The notes: generated from the letters alone by a model not told the origin. Numbered from the stretch's first letter, positions 1 to 10,286 are shown. The stretch is DNA of 64,000 nt from Achromobacter sp. MFA1 R4 (GCF_900156745.1 NZ_LT707065.1:4898001-4962000); one strand, 5' to 3'. Numbers and translations are program-made.

Positions 1-446
1 ATCGACGTGGCCGGCATGCCGATGCGGGCGTTGATGGAACCGTTGAGCACGATGGACGCGCCATCGTTGAGCAGCGGGTCCAGCGCCTGGAGCTGGAAAT
101 ACACGCCTTTCACGTTGGTGCCGAACATGTCGTCCCACATTGCTTCGGTGGCATCGGCCAGCGGGGCGAAGCGGGCGACGCCGGCGTTCATGAAGGCGGC
201 GTCCAGGCGTACGCCCGCGAAGGCCAGGGCCGCGGCCAGTGCGGCCGGGGCTTCGGGCGCGCCCACGACGTTCTGGATGGCAAGCGCCTTGGCGCCGAGG
301 AGGGCGCGTGTCTTCTCCAGCGCGGCGCTGTCGCGGCCGGTCACGATGACGCGGGCGCCCTCGGCGGCGAAGGCCTGGGCGGCGGCCAGGCCGATGCCGC
401 TGGTGCCGCCGGTGACCAGCACGGTTTTGTCTTCGAAGCGGTTCAT
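1..446 (-). CDS. SDR-family NAD(P)-dependent oxidoreductase, 3' end beyond the window
   Basis: The reverse strand opens with ATG at 444-446 behind an AAGGAA ribosome site and reads without a stop to the window edge, giving about 148 N-terminal residues of a short-chain dehydrogenase/reductase. The cofactor-binding glycine motif TGGTSGIG lies near residues 12-19. The family NAG motif follows near residue 87, and the active-site Ser region (LNGSINARIG) lies near the cut end. The Tyr-x-x-x-Lys part of the active site is outside the window. The substrate cannot be deduced. It is divergent from the DUF169 gene, with a 12-bp inverted repeat in the shared upstream region. Confidence 0.9.
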   Translation of the reverse strand, partial: MNRFEDKTVLVTGGTSGIGLAAAQAFAAEGARVIVTGRDSAALEKTRALLGAKALAIQNVVGAPEAPAALAAALAFAGVRLDAAFMNAGVARFAPLADATEAMWDDMFGTNVKGVYFQLQALDPLLNDGASIVLNGSINARIGMPATS

Positions 447-490
447 GTCGGGTTCCTTTTTGCAGGGGAGGCGAGAGGAAGAGTCATGTT

Positions 491-546
491 GCGCCTTTCA
501 GGGCGCGCGCCGCACGATATTTCGCATGAATCTGCCTGAAAGGCGC
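491..546. promoter_or_regulatory. 12-bp perfect inverted repeat upstream of the SDR gene
   Basis: GCGCCTTTCAGG at 491-502 is matched exactly by its reverse complement CCTGAAAGGCGC at 535-546, with 32 bases between. It lies 45 bases upstream of the SDR start codon, in the divergent region shared with the DUF169 gene. It could be a two-site operator or a structured leader. No cognate regulator can be assigned from the window. Confidence 0.45.
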
Positions 547-670
547 GACGGCGCCGCCCGTTGCCTGCCCCTCGCCAGCGACGCGGCGGCCATTCGTTGT
601 AGTCTTATCCGCTTGCGGCAGCGCCGGGATCGAGCCGGCCCGACCGCGTACAACAGTCCAAAGGACGATC

Positions 671-1471
671 ATGGAAGAGACAAGGCAGGAAACCCCGCTG
701 AACTGGGCGGCGCTGGTCGACGATCTGAACCGGCTGCTGCGGCTGAAGACCACGGTCATCGGCATGAAGCTCTACGAGCACGAGGCGGACATGGCGGGCG
801 TGAAGGGCCTGCGGCGGCCCAGCGCCACCCATACCACCGACCAGATCGTCGGCATGGCGGCGCGGCTGGGCTGGACCGTGGGCATTACCGGGGACGACCT
901 GGTCGGCGCGCAGTGCCGGGCCGTCATCGGGTTGGGGCCGCAGGACGAAGCCTGGAAGCGCGGCGAGGACTACGTGGGCGTGTGGCACGCGACGCAGGCG
1001 GACGCGCAGGCGCGGCAGGAGGCGCTGTCCTGTGTGCCCGCGGGCAAATATCGCGCCATGGTGGTGTCGCCCCTGGCGTCCGGCCGCCTCGATCCGCCCG
1101 ACATCTGCCTGGTGTACGCAACGCCCGGCCAGATGATCATCCTGATCAACGGCCTGCAATGGAAGAACTACCGGCGCTTTGACTTCAGCGTGGTGGGCGA
1201 GACCGCCTGTGCGGATTCCTGGGGCCGGGCGCTGGCCACCGGCGAGCCCAGCCTGTCCTTGCCCTGTTTCGCCGAGCGCCGCTATGGCGGCGTGCCCGAC
1301 GAAGAGATGCTGATGGCCTTGCCGCCGCGCTATCTGCCGATTGCCATCGAAGGCATGAAGGCGCTGTCGGCCAATGGCCTGCGCTATCCCATCGCGCCCT
1401 ATGGCATCCAGAACGACGTGCGCGCGGGCATGGGCGTGAGCTACGCGCAGGCGCCCAGGGCTCAGGGTTGA
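671..1471 (+). CDS. DUF169 family protein
   Basis: A 266-residue soluble protein resembling the DUF169 (COG2043) family, whose function is not established. Features seen are an N-terminal helical segment followed by TVIGMKLYE, a cysteine at GAQCRAVIGLG near residue 80, SCVPAGKYRAMVVSPL near residues 120-135, and a C-terminal half with two more cysteines (GETACADSWG, LSLPCFAERRYGGV). No signal peptide or membrane segment is visible. The ATG at 671 has AAGGA about 8 bases upstream. Its 3' end overlaps the convergent LysR gene by 10 bases. No pathway can be assigned. Confidence 0.8.
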   Translation: MEETRQETPLNWAALVDDLNRLLRLKTTVIGMKLYEHEADMAGVKGLRRPSATHTTDQIVGMAARLGWTVGITGDDLVGAQCRAVIGLGPQDEAWKRGEDYVGVWHATQADAQARQEALSCVPAGKYRAMVVSPLASGRLDPPDICLVYATPGQMIILINGLQWKNYRRFDFSVVGETACADSWGRALATGEPSLSLPCFAERRYGGVPDEEMLMALPPRYLPIAIEGMKALSANGLRYPIAPYGIQNDVRAGMGVSYAQAPRAQG

Positions 1472-2373
1472 GCCTGCGCGTGCAGCGCCGCCGCAAGGGC
1501 GCGCGCCGCCGGGCCGAGCGGACGGTCGATGCGATGCGCGAGGTAGGTCTCGGTGGCGATCTGGCTGTCGCGCCCCAGGCTGGCGGCGGGGACGCGCAGC
1601 AGGCGGCCCTCGGCCAGGTCGCGCTCGACCTGCCAGAACGGCAGCCGGCCCCAACCCAGCCCGGCGCGGATCAGCGCGTGCTTGGTGTCCTGCCCGCTGA
1701 CGCGGCAGGTCTGGGGCGACAGGACCGCGAAATCGCGGCCTTCGGAGAGGGGCGACGGATCGACCTGCACGATCTGCAGATGATCCGCCAGGTCGGCCTC
1801 CGACAATGCGGCGCCGGTGCGCGCCAACCGCGCCAGCGGATGCGCGGCGCCGACGACCGCCACCATCTGCACCGCGCCCAGCGCCTGCACGGCGATGCGG
1901 GGATGCCGGAAGTGTTCGCCGGCCAGGATGCCCAGGGTGTGCGTGCCGTCCAGCAGCGCCTCGACCGGGCCGCCCAGGGGCAGCACCGACACGCGTATCG
2001 CGACCGAGGGATACGCCGCGCGCATCCGGACCAGCGCTGCGCCCGCGTGTTCGATCGGGAACAACGTATCCACCGCCAGCGACAGCGCCAGTTCCACGCC
2101 TTCGCCCAGCCCTTGCGCGCGGGCGCGCAGGGCGTCCACGCGCAGGAGGATGTCGCGGGCATTGGCCAGCAGGGCCTGGCCCTGCGGCGTCATGACGGGG
2201 CGATGCCCGCCGCGGTCAAAGAGCGGCACGCCAAGCTGCGCCTCCATGTTGGCAATGGCGTGGCTGACGGCCGATTGCACGCGGGCCAGCCGGCGCGCCG
2301 CGGCGCGGAAGCTGCCCGTGTCCGCCACGGCGGCGAACATGCGCAATTGGTCCAGGGTGAGGGCGTCGATCAT
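1462..2373 (-). CDS. LysR-family transcriptional regulator
   Basis: A 303-residue LysR-type regulator. The N-terminal winged helix-turn-helix spans residues 1-62 (LDQLRMFAAVADTGSFRAAA, then RVQSAVSHAIANMEAQLG). A periplasmic-binding-protein-like effector domain runs from about residue 90 to 295. The gene is divergent from the MFS transporter at 2492, the usual arrangement for a regulator and its target, and an inverted repeat lies between them. The likely role is control of that transporter; the effector is unknown. Confidence 0.9.
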   Translation of the reverse strand: MIDALTLDQLRMFAAVADTGSFRAAARRLARVQSAVSHAIANMEAQLGVPLFDRGGHRPVMTPQGQALLANARDILLRVDALRARAQGLGEGVELALSLAVDTLFPIEHAGAALVRMRAAYPSVAIRVSVLPLGGPVEALLDGTHTLGILAGEHFRHPRIAVQALGAVQMVAVVGAAHPLARLARTGAALSEADLADHLQIVQVDPSPLSEGRDFAVLSPQTCRVSGQDTKHALIRAGLGWGRLPFWQVERDLAEGRLLRVPAASLGRDSQIATETYLAHRIDRPLGPAARALAAALHAQAQP

Positions 2374-2393
2374 GTGAGCGGTGGCCTAAGCAG

Positions 2394-2412
2394 TGATCTA
2401 TTTTTTCGATCA
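2394..2412. promoter_or_regulatory. Candidate LysR operator between the divergent lysR and MFS genes
   Basis: TGATC and GATCA arms at 2394-2398 and 2408-2412 flank a nine-base AT-rich spacer in the 118-base divergent region. LysR proteins usually bind interrupted dyads in such positions. The assignment is by position and symmetry only. Confidence 0.4.
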
Positions 2413-2491
2413 AGAACGTCAAAAGGTTATCACTTCGCAGGATAGGCTCAAGCCGGCATGATGCCGGGATCGTCTGGACATCGAGGTCAGC

Positions 2492-3700
2492 ATGGAAAAA
2501 GTCGAATTCGCGACGGCAAGCGGTCCCGCGGCGCAGGTCCGCTGGGGCGCCGTGGCGGCCGTCGTCGGCGCGGGGGTGGTGGCGGCCCTGCAGGTCGGCA
2601 AAGTCATCATCGCGGCGCCGCTGCTGCGCAAGGACATGGGGCTGGACCTGGCGTCCATCGGCACCCTGACGGCGGTGTTCTCGCTTCTGGGCATGGTCGG
2701 GGGCATCGCGGCGGGCGGCGTGATCGCGCGCTTTGGCGCGCGGCGCATGCTGATCCTGGGGCTGGCCGCCACGGCTTTCGGCACGGCGGCGGGCGCGCTG
2801 GCGCCGGGTTACGGCGTGCTGCTGGCGACGCGGGTGCTCGAAGGGCTGGGCTTCCTGATGATCACGGTGGCAGGTCCCGCTTTGCTGCAGCGCATTGTCA
2901 CGGGCGGCCGGCGCGACTTCGCCTTTGCGCTGTGGAGCTGCTACATGCCCGCCGGGATGGCGATTGCGATGCTGGCCTCGCAGGCGTTTTCCGATTGGCA
3001 CGCCTACTGGTGGTGCGCGGGCCTCGCCGCGGGCGTGGCGCTTGCCGGCGTGGCCCTGCTGTCGCCGCCCACGCCGGGCGGGGGCAGGCTGTCCTGGCGC
3101 GGCCTGCGCCAGGACACCGCCGACACCCTGGGCGCCGCCGGTCCCGCGCTGCTGGCGCTGTCCTTCATGCTGTACAGCGTGATGTTCTTTGCGTTGTTCA
3201 CCTTCCTGCCGGTGCTGCTCATGGAGGCGCTGGGATTGACGCTTGCCGCGGCCGGCCTGTACAGCGCGCTGGCCAGCGCCGCCAACGTGGTCGGCAACCT
3301 GGGCGCCGGGGTGCTGCTGGCGCGCGGCTGGCGGCGGTCCACGCTGATCGCCTGCGCCAGCGCGGCGATGGCGGCCGTGGCGCTGCTGATCTTCGGGTCC
3401 GCGCTGCCGGCCATGCCGACCTTTCTGTTGTGCGTGCTGTTCTCGGCGGTGGGCGGGCTGATTCCGGCCACGCTGCTGGGCACCGCGCCGCTGGTGGCGC
3501 CGCGCCCGGCGCTCGGCGCGGCGTCGGTGGGGCTGGTCATGCAGGGGAGCAACCTGGGGCAGGTGATCGGGCCGGTGGCGGTGGGCGGGGCCATCGACCG
3601 CTTTGGCTGGACGTCCGCGTCGTTCATCGTGGCGGCGGCGGGGCTGGCGGGCGTGGCCATCGCGTGGCGCCTGCGGCGGGTCGACGGCGCGCGGCTGTGA
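2492..3700 (+). CDS. MFS transporter
   Basis: A 402-residue major facilitator superfamily permease with about 12 hydrophobic segments, in the inner membrane. The loop after segment 2 has the family pattern of Gly and basic residues (GGVIARFGARRMLILGLA, near residues 74-91). A large central gap after segment 6 contains PPTPGGGRLSW. ATG at 2492 has GAGG six bases upstream. The substrate is unknown. The divergent LysR gene is its probable regulator, and the downstream HAD phosphatase has its own ribosome site about 90 bases later. Confidence 0.88.
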   Translation: MEKVEFATASGPAAQVRWGAVAAVVGAGVVAALQVGKVIIAAPLLRKDMGLDLASIGTLTAVFSLLGMVGGIAAGGVIARFGARRMLILGLAATAFGTAAGALAPGYGVLLATRVLEGLGFLMITVAGPALLQRIVTGGRRDFAFALWSCYMPAGMAIAMLASQAFSDWHAYWWCAGLAAGVALAGVALLSPPTPGGGRLSWRGLRQDTADTLGAAGPALLALSFMLYSVMFFALFTFLPVLLMEALGLTLAAAGLYSALASAANVVGNLGAGVLLARGWRRSTLIACASAAMAAVALLIFGSALPAMPTFLLCVLFSAVGGLIPATLLGTAPLVAPRPALGAASVGLVMQGSNLGQVIGPVAVGGAIDRFGWTSASFIVAAAGLAGVAIAWRLRRVDGARL

Positions 3701-3794
3701 CGGCGCGGGGCTCGCCCGACGTGCGCGCGCCGGGCTGGCATGCCGCGGTAACCCGGCTGGCCTATCATGGCTCGGACGACACGTTGGAGGTTAC

Positions 3795-4463
3795 ATGCAT
3801 ACGTCCGCCCCACGCCTGGTCATCTTCGATTGCGACGGCGTCCTTATCGATAGCGAAATCATTGCCGCCCGGGCCCAGTCCCGCGCGCTGGCCGAACATG
3901 GCATCACGATCACGCCCGAAGAAGCGGCGTCGCGCTTTGCCGGAATCCCGGATGCGGACATGTGGCGCACGCTGCAGGCGGAGAACGGCTGCGCGCTGCC
4001 CGAGGAATTCGCGCGCCAGTACGCCGACCGGCTGGAGCACACTTTTCGCGCTGAGCTGCGCGCCTTGCCGCACGTGCACGAAACCCTGACGATCCTGCGC
4101 GAACGCGGCCTGGACCTGTGCGTGGCCTCGAGCAGCACGCCGCGCAAGCTGGAGGCGGCGCTCAGGATGGTGGGACTGTGGGATGCGTTTGCGCCCCACG
4201 TGTTCAGCACGGCGCAGGTGGCCAAGGGCAAGCCGGCCCCGGACGTCTTTCTTTACGCCGCGCGGCAGATGCGGGCGGCGGTGCTGGATTGCGTGGTGGT
4301 CGAGGACAGCGTGCCCGGCGTGCGCGCCGCCCGCGCGGCGCGCATGCGGGCGGTGGGTTTCGTGGGCGCCTCGCACAACGGGCCGCAGCAGCGGCAGCGC
4401 TTGCTGGACGAGGGCGCTTTCGAGGTCATCGACGATCTGCGGCGGCTGCCGGAGATCATCTGA
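3795..4463 (+). CDS. HAD-superfamily phosphatase (phosphoglycolate/beta-phosphoglucomutase-like)
   Basis: A 222-residue haloacid-dehalogenase hydrolase. Motif I is FDCDGVLIDSE (residues 10-20, with the nucleophile and acid-base Asp pair). Motif II is the SSS of VASSSTPRKLE near residue 114. Motif III is the Lys of AKGKPAPDVF near residue 142. Motif IV is VVEDSVPGV near residue 172. A helical cap lies between motifs I and II. The start at 3795 is preferred over upstream in-frame codons because GGAGG lies just before it and motif I then falls at the expected distance. The phosphate ester used cannot be told from sequence. Confidence 0.9.
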   Translation: MHTSAPRLVIFDCDGVLIDSEIIAARAQSRALAEHGITITPEEAASRFAGIPDADMWRTLQAENGCALPEEFARQYADRLEHTFRAELRALPHVHETLTILRERGLDLCVASSSTPRKLEAALRMVGLWDAFAPHVFSTAQVAKGKPAPDVFLYAARQMRAAVLDCVVVEDSVPGVRAARAARMRAVGFVGASHNGPQQRQRLLDEGAFEVIDDLRRLPEII

Positions 4464-4476
4464 GCCGCCTGCCGGA

Positions 4477-5634
4477 CTACGCCGTCGCGGGCATCTGTCC
4501 GTGCAGCAGGTAGTCCATCAGTTCGCGCACGGAGCGCATGGCGTTGCCGAACGGCAGCTTGGACGCGCCGCGGAAAAAGAGCCCCCGGCTGACTTCGCCG
4601 CGCATGGCCGCGGCCAGCTTCAAATCGATGCAGAACTGGCCGAACTTGGCGATGCCGTCGCGCAGGCCGCATTGCGTCAGGCAGTCCATGCGCTGGCTGC
4701 AGCGCCGCGGATCGGCGCGGGTGTTGGCCTGCAGCGTGCCTTCCTGGCGCAGATAGCGCGTGAGCCACGGCGTGGCCACCGCGCGCGCGGGCAGGCCGGC
4801 CACGCTGGTGAATTCGGCGAGCTGGTCGGGATCGGCGTCGATCAGCACGCGCTTGAAGTTTTCGTGGGCATCGCCTTCGTGGGTGACGGCGAACGCGGTG
4901 CCCACCTGCACGCCGTCGGCGCCGTTTGTCAGCCAGTGGCGCACCTGCTCATGGCTGCCGACGCCGCCCGCCACGATCAGCCGCGGCGCGTCGCGGCCGA
5001 GCTGCAATTCGCTAAACAGCGAGTGGCAATCGGCCAGCACGCGCTTGAAGTCGAAGCGTTCGCTGTGCAGGTCGTCCAGCCGCGCCGCGCCCAGATGGCC
5101 GCCGGCGTAGCCCGGGTGTTCGATGACCACGGCGTCGGCCAGCCGGCCCTTTTTCATCCATTTCTTCAGCACGGCGGCCACGCCGCGCGCTTCGGACAGG
5201 ATGGGCACCAGGGCCACCTTGGGGAAATCGGCTGTCATCTCGGGCAGGTCCAGGGGCAGGCCTGCGCCCATGACGATGGCTTGCGCGCCGCTTTCGCACG
5301 CCTGGCGCACCAGCGCGGGATGGTCGCGCACCGCCTTCATGACGTTCACGGCCACCAGGCCGCGGCCCTGCGCGGTCTCCAGCGCGGCGCGCACCTCGCG
5401 GTGCAAGGCCTCGCGGTTGGCGGTGTCGATCGTGTCGCGGTCATTGCATTTTTCGGTCTGCTCCACGAGATCGGCGTGGTGATGGCGCAAATCGACGCTG
5501 GCGATGGTGCCCACGCCGTTCTGGCTGGCAACCGCGCCGGCCAGGCGATGGGCAGATACGCCGACGCCCATCCCGCCCTGAACGATGGGCAGCAACTCGC
5601 GTCCGGCGAGGGAGAGTGATTTGAACCACGTCAT
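4477..5634 (-). CDS. Nitronate monooxygenase (2-nitropropane dioxygenase family)
   Basis: A 385-residue FMN-dependent TIM-barrel enzyme that oxidises nitronates such as propionate 3-nitronate to aldehyde and nitrite. The N-terminal PIVQGGMGVGVSAHRLAGAV is diagnostic for the family. The barrel continues through AIVMGAGLPLDLPEM, VIEHPGYAGGHLGA and RLIVAGGVGSHEQVRHWL, which is the phosphate-binding end, and then GADGVQVGTAF. The ORF is open 42 codons further upstream, but ATG at 5634 is chosen because it carries AGAGGAAAG and lies at the usual distance from the family motif. A perfect hairpin covers part of this ribosome site. Confidence 0.9.
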   Translation of the reverse strand: MTWFKSLSLAGRELLPIVQGGMGVGVSAHRLAGAVASQNGVGTIASVDLRHHHADLVEQTEKCNDRDTIDTANREALHREVRAALETAQGRGLVAVNVMKAVRDHPALVRQACESGAQAIVMGAGLPLDLPEMTADFPKVALVPILSEARGVAAVLKKWMKKGRLADAVVIEHPGYAGGHLGAARLDDLHSERFDFKRVLADCHSLFSELQLGRDAPRLIVAGGVGSHEQVRHWLTNGADGVQVGTAFAVTHEGDAHENFKRVLIDADPDQLAEFTSVAGLPARAVATPWLTRYLRQEGTLQANTRADPRRCSQRMDCLTQCGLRDGIAKFGQFCIDLKLAAAMRGEVSRGLFFRGASKLPFGNAMRSVRELMDYLLHGQMPATA

Positions 5635-5647
5635 GATATGAGTCTTT

Positions 5648-5669
5648 CCTCTGGTCAAGAGACCAGAGG
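5648..5669 (-). promoter_or_regulatory. Perfect 9-bp hairpin overlapping the ribosome site of the nitronate monooxygenase gene
   Basis: CCTCTGGTC at 5648-5656 and GACCAGAGG at 5661-5669 form a perfect inverted repeat with a four-base loop. On the mRNA strand the 3' arm ends in CAGAGG, the first part of the likely Shine-Dalgarno sequence, 14 bases before the start codon. It could be a protein operator or an RNA hairpin that limits translation. Confidence 0.5.
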
Positions 5670-5877
5670 CTAGAGCAAGGCAGGGTGCGCCGCCTTGCGA
5701 AGGATCAAGTGGCGCGGCAATGGGGCCAGACCTGGCGGCCGGCGCGCCCGGGGTTTCCAAGGCCCGGCTCCGGCCCCGGACTCGGGGTTATCTCTTTCCC
5801 ATCAGACGCGTCCGATGGACAGGGCGGATCGCCAGCGAGGAACATGTCGACAATTCCGTTACCGCCCAGGTGGGGTA

Positions 5878-7023
5878 TTGCCTGCGTATTCAAGAGACCT
5901 GCGCTTCACTTTCGTGCCCGAGCACGGCGGGGCGTTCGAGGTCAATGCGTTCACGTTCGAGGAGGCCCTGTCCGAGCCCTACCGGTTGTGCGTGCAGCTT
6001 TCCAGTCTTGACGCTGCCGCGAATGCCGGCGCGCTGCTGGACCAGCCCGCGCTGTTCACGATCTGGCGCGGCGGGCAGCCCATACGGCATATCCATGGCA
6101 TCGTGTCGGAATGCGAACGGGCCGATACCGGGTGTCGGCGGACATGTTACCGGGCCGTGATGGCGCCGTCGCTCGTCCGCGCGGCCCGCTGTTCCGGCTG
6201 GCGCATCTATCAGTATCTGACGGTGCCCGAGATCATGGCGGACGTCCTCCAGCGCCTGGGCATCGCCGACTACGAGCAACACACCGCCGCCGATCATCCG
6301 CGGCGGGCGTATTGCGTGCAGGCCGGCGACACGGACCTGCAGTTCCTGAACCGCCTGGCCGCCGAAGAAGGCTATCTCTACCGTTTTGACCACACCGAGC
6401 GCAGTCATCGCCTTATCCACGCCGATCGCATCCGCGGCCTGGGCGAAATCCAGGGCGGCCCCGTCGTCTACAACGCCGCCTGCGGCGGCGCGCCGCGCGA
6501 ACCCGCGTTGCGCCGGTTCACGTTCGCCGTCCGGGTGCGCACCAGCGTGCCGCTCCAACGCGACGCCGCCCACACGAATCTGCGCGACGTCCCGCCGTCC
6601 GCCCGCGTCGCCGCCGACCTGGGCATGCATGACGCGCGCCCAGGTCGATACGCCTACCCCGGGGCGTACCCGCGCAACGAGGCCGGCAAGCCGTTCGCGC
6701 CGTCGCTGCTGCCGGGACTGCGCCGCGATGCGCGCGTGGCCTTCGCGCAGGGCGACGACGCGCGCCTCGTCCCCGGCCTGGCGTTCAATCTGATCGGACA
6801 TCCGCGGCAAGAATGGAACAAGGCGTGGCGGCCGGTGCGCTTGCGCCATCAAGGCGTGCAGCACGGCGGCCACGACGAAGCGGGGGCGGGCGGGAAACGC
6901 GGCACGCGGTACCACTGCGCCGCCGAACTCATCCCCGAGACGGCCGACTGGAAACCGGAGCCCGGTCTCAAGCCCCGCCCATCCGCCCCGCTACAGCCAG
7001 ACCGCTTCAGCCGAACAGCTTGA
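5878..7023 (+). pseudogene. Truncated vgrG (type VI secretion spike) remnant
   Basis: The reading frame matches the N-terminal gp27-like part of VgrG proteins: RDLRFTFVPEHGGAFEVNAF, then the barrel segments through QAGDTDLQFLNRLAAEEGYL and a segment near EWNKAWRPVRLRHQG. It ends about 30 residues after YHCAAELIPETADW, where intact VgrG proteins continue into the gp5 OB-fold and the beta-helical needle. So more than the C-terminal third is missing. The start is unclear: the frame is open from 5695, ATG occurs at 5815, and TTG at 5878 behind AGGTGGGG best fits the family N-terminus. No PAAR, effector, Hcp or other T6SS gene is nearby. It is most likely a decayed orphan; a short expressed gp27-like protein is less likely. 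Confidence 0.75.
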
Positions 7024-8395
7024 CGATCGCCGGCACGGACAGCACGGCGGTGTAGTAGCCCATGAACTGCACGCCGGTGTTAAAGCCAAACAGGCGCGAC
7101 AGCAGGCCGCCGATCAGGCCCATGGTCAGGATGACGAGCAGGCCCAGGAACTGGCCTTCCCAGACGCTGATCACGATGATCAGCCCGACGAAGGTGGCGA
7201 TGATGGCCTCGTGGCTGACCTTGCGCGACACGAACAGCGCGGCGCGGCGCGCGAAGTTCATCGCGAAGGGGTAGGACACGACCGCCGCCAGCAGCACGGC
7301 CAGCATGCCGTAGCCCAGGAACTCCCAGTGGTTCAGCAGGTTGTGCAGGTTGTGCGTCTGGCCGGTCGCCGCATCCACGGTGAACCGCGGCGGCGCGTTG
7401 AACAGCGGCGCCGCAGGACCCGCGGCCACCGGGCTCAGGGGCAGGCCGAAGGCGATCAGCGGGATCAGCGCCTCGGCGATGTAGGTGGCCTCGGTGACGC
7501 CGTTGCGCGCGCTGAGCACGGTGGTCAGGCGGTGATAGGCGTGCTTGACGCGCGAGCCCACCAGTTCACCCAGGACGACGGTCATGGCGACCGGGCTGAA
7601 CACGAACGTGGCGCTGGACACGGCGGCGGTGGCGAGCGTCCAGCGGGTCTGCACGCGGTCCATCACCTTGAGCGGGTTGGGGAAGTAGCCCGACCAGCCC
7701 TTCACGTCGGGCGCCAGCGAGAACGTGCGCACCTTGTCGCGCAGCATCTTGCCGCGTCCCTGGGGCGAGAGCACGGTGAACAGGTCGGCGATCAGCGGTC
7801 CGATGGCGATGCCCAGGAAGTAGCTGATGCTGAGCTTGACGCCGTACTTCGCGGTCAGGCTCTGCAGCGCGATGATGACCATGACGAACGGCACCAGCAG
7901 CGCCACGGCGGCCCAGCGTCCGGCCGAAAAGTACGCGATCAGCAGCGCCGCGGCCAGGAAGATCCACGGCGCGGATTTGGTGATCGCCGCGCCGAACGGC
8001 GCCAGCAGCACCGCGAACAGCACCGCCAGGGGCACCGCGACGAAGGCCGCGACAATGGCGCCGGACACCATCTTGCGCAGCGCGATGTGCGGCACGCCCA
8101 GCTTGCGCAGCATGTTCGCGTCCTGCAGCAAGGGAGTGGCCATGGTGTCGCCGGGAATGCCCAGGAGCGCGGTGGGCACGGCGTGCGTCATGTGCTTGGC
8201 GACCGCGCCGGCCAGAAAGAAGGTGAAGACGCCGGCGGGCGGCACGCCCAGCAGGACCACCAGCAGGGTCAGCGGCGCCAGGGTGGTGGTTTCGTCCGTG
8301 CCGGACACCAGCCCGATCGCGGCAAACACCACCGCGCCCAGCAGCCCCATCCCGGCGGCCACCATGATTTGTTCGAGCAGTACGGGGTCGCTCAT
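7007..8395 (-). CDS. Tripartite tricarboxylate transporter permease, TctA family
   Basis: A 462-residue inner-membrane permease with about 10-12 hydrophobic segments and the TctA signatures GLVSGTDETTTLAPL near residues 24-38 and TALLGIPGDTMATPLL near residues 74-89. TctA proteins are the large membrane subunits that move carboxylates delivered by a TctC/Bug receptor. ATG at 8395 overlaps the stop of the upstream small gene in an ATGA junction, so the longer upstream extension is rejected. Following mvaA in the same direction under a MocR-type control region, it is a candidate importer of mevalonate or a related carboxylate; this is inference. Confidence 0.87.
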   Translation of the reverse strand: MSDPVLLEQIMVAAGMGLLGAVVFAAIGLVSGTDETTTLAPLTLLVVLLGVPPAGVFTFFLAGAVAKHMTHAVPTALLGIPGDTMATPLLQDANMLRKLGVPHIALRKMVSGAIVAAFVAVPLAVLFAVLLAPFGAAITKSAPWIFLAAALLIAYFSAGRWAAVALLVPFVMVIIALQSLTAKYGVKLSISYFLGIAIGPLIADLFTVLSPQGRGKMLRDKVRTFSLAPDVKGWSGYFPNPLKVMDRVQTRWTLATAAVSSATFVFSPVAMTVVLGELVGSRVKHAYHRLTTVLSARNGVTEATYIAEALIPLIAFGLPLSPVAAGPAAPLFNAPPRFTVDAATGQTHNLHNLLNHWEFLGYGMLAVLLAAVVSYPFAMNFARRAALFVSRKVSHEAIIATFVGLIIVISVWEGQFLGLLVILTMGLIGGLLSRLFGFNTGVQFMGYYTAVLSVPAIVKLFG

Positions 8396-8877
8396 GCCAG
8401 CGCCTCCTTGCCGGCGCCGCGCCGCGCATCGGCGGCCGCGGCGGGGGCGGCGGCCTGGGCCGCCGGTTGCGCGAAGAGGTCGTACAGGTCCAGCTCCTTC
8501 AGTTCGCGCACCACGGCATCGGGCAGGTCGGCCAGCGTGCCCAGGCCGCCAGGCTGCTCGGCCAGTTCGGCCAGCACTTCGGCGCGCCAGGCCGGGTCGT
8601 GCGTGGCGCTGTGCTCGAGGACTTCGCGCTTGGGGGGGAACAGGCGGGCGCAAATGACGCCGGCCAGCACGCAGCCCGCCAGTCCGGCCAGCATGGCGTA
8701 GGCGTGGGCCAGTTCGGGCGACGCGACCACGCCGCGCAGCCAGCGGCTGGCGACGAAGAATCCGGCCACGCTGACCGAGATGCCGATACCGATGGCCCAG
8801 GCCAGGTGCCTGAGGTCCACGGTGTCGCTCCAGACTTCAGCCAGGCGCGCGGAGGGCGCCGGGGGGATGTGTTTCAT
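8392..8877 (-). CDS. Small membrane protein translated with the TctA permease (TctB-position subunit)
   Basis: A 161-residue protein with two clear membrane helices (AWAIGIGISVSVAGFFVAS near residues 27-45 and AYAMLAGLAGCVLAGVICA near residues 59-77), then an acidic soluble segment and an alanine-rich tail. TctB proteins usually have four segments and about 150 residues, so this fits only by position and coupling. AGGAGAGAGAC precedes ATG 8877, and its stop overlaps the start of the permease. I infer the small subunit of this transporter; no sequence motif proves it. Confidence 0.75.
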   Translation of the reverse strand: MKHIPPAPSARLAEVWSDTVDLRHLAWAIGIGISVSVAGFFVASRWLRGVVASPELAHAYAMLAGLAGCVLAGVICARLFPPKREVLEHSATHDPAWRAEVLAELAEQPGGLGTLADLPDAVVRELKELDLYDLFAQPAAQAAAPAAAADARRGAGKEALA

Positions 8878-8947
8878 GTCTCTCTCCTAGGTCTGCGGGC
8901 GGCGCGCGGGGATCTCCGGCGCCGCCTCGGGTTTTTGTCCGGCGGGA

Positions 8948-10234
<1,287 letters not shown>

Positions 10235-10286
10235 GATGGCATGTCTCCGTATAGAAATCTGAAAATCGAGTGGCCCGATTCTAGGT

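Noticed and set aside
5815-5877. A longer VgrG N-terminus from ATG 5815
   Set aside because: The added residues (MDRADRQRGTCRQF) do not resemble VgrG starts, and other frames look equally VgrG-like here, so a frameshift is possible; the start was left at the family-like part.
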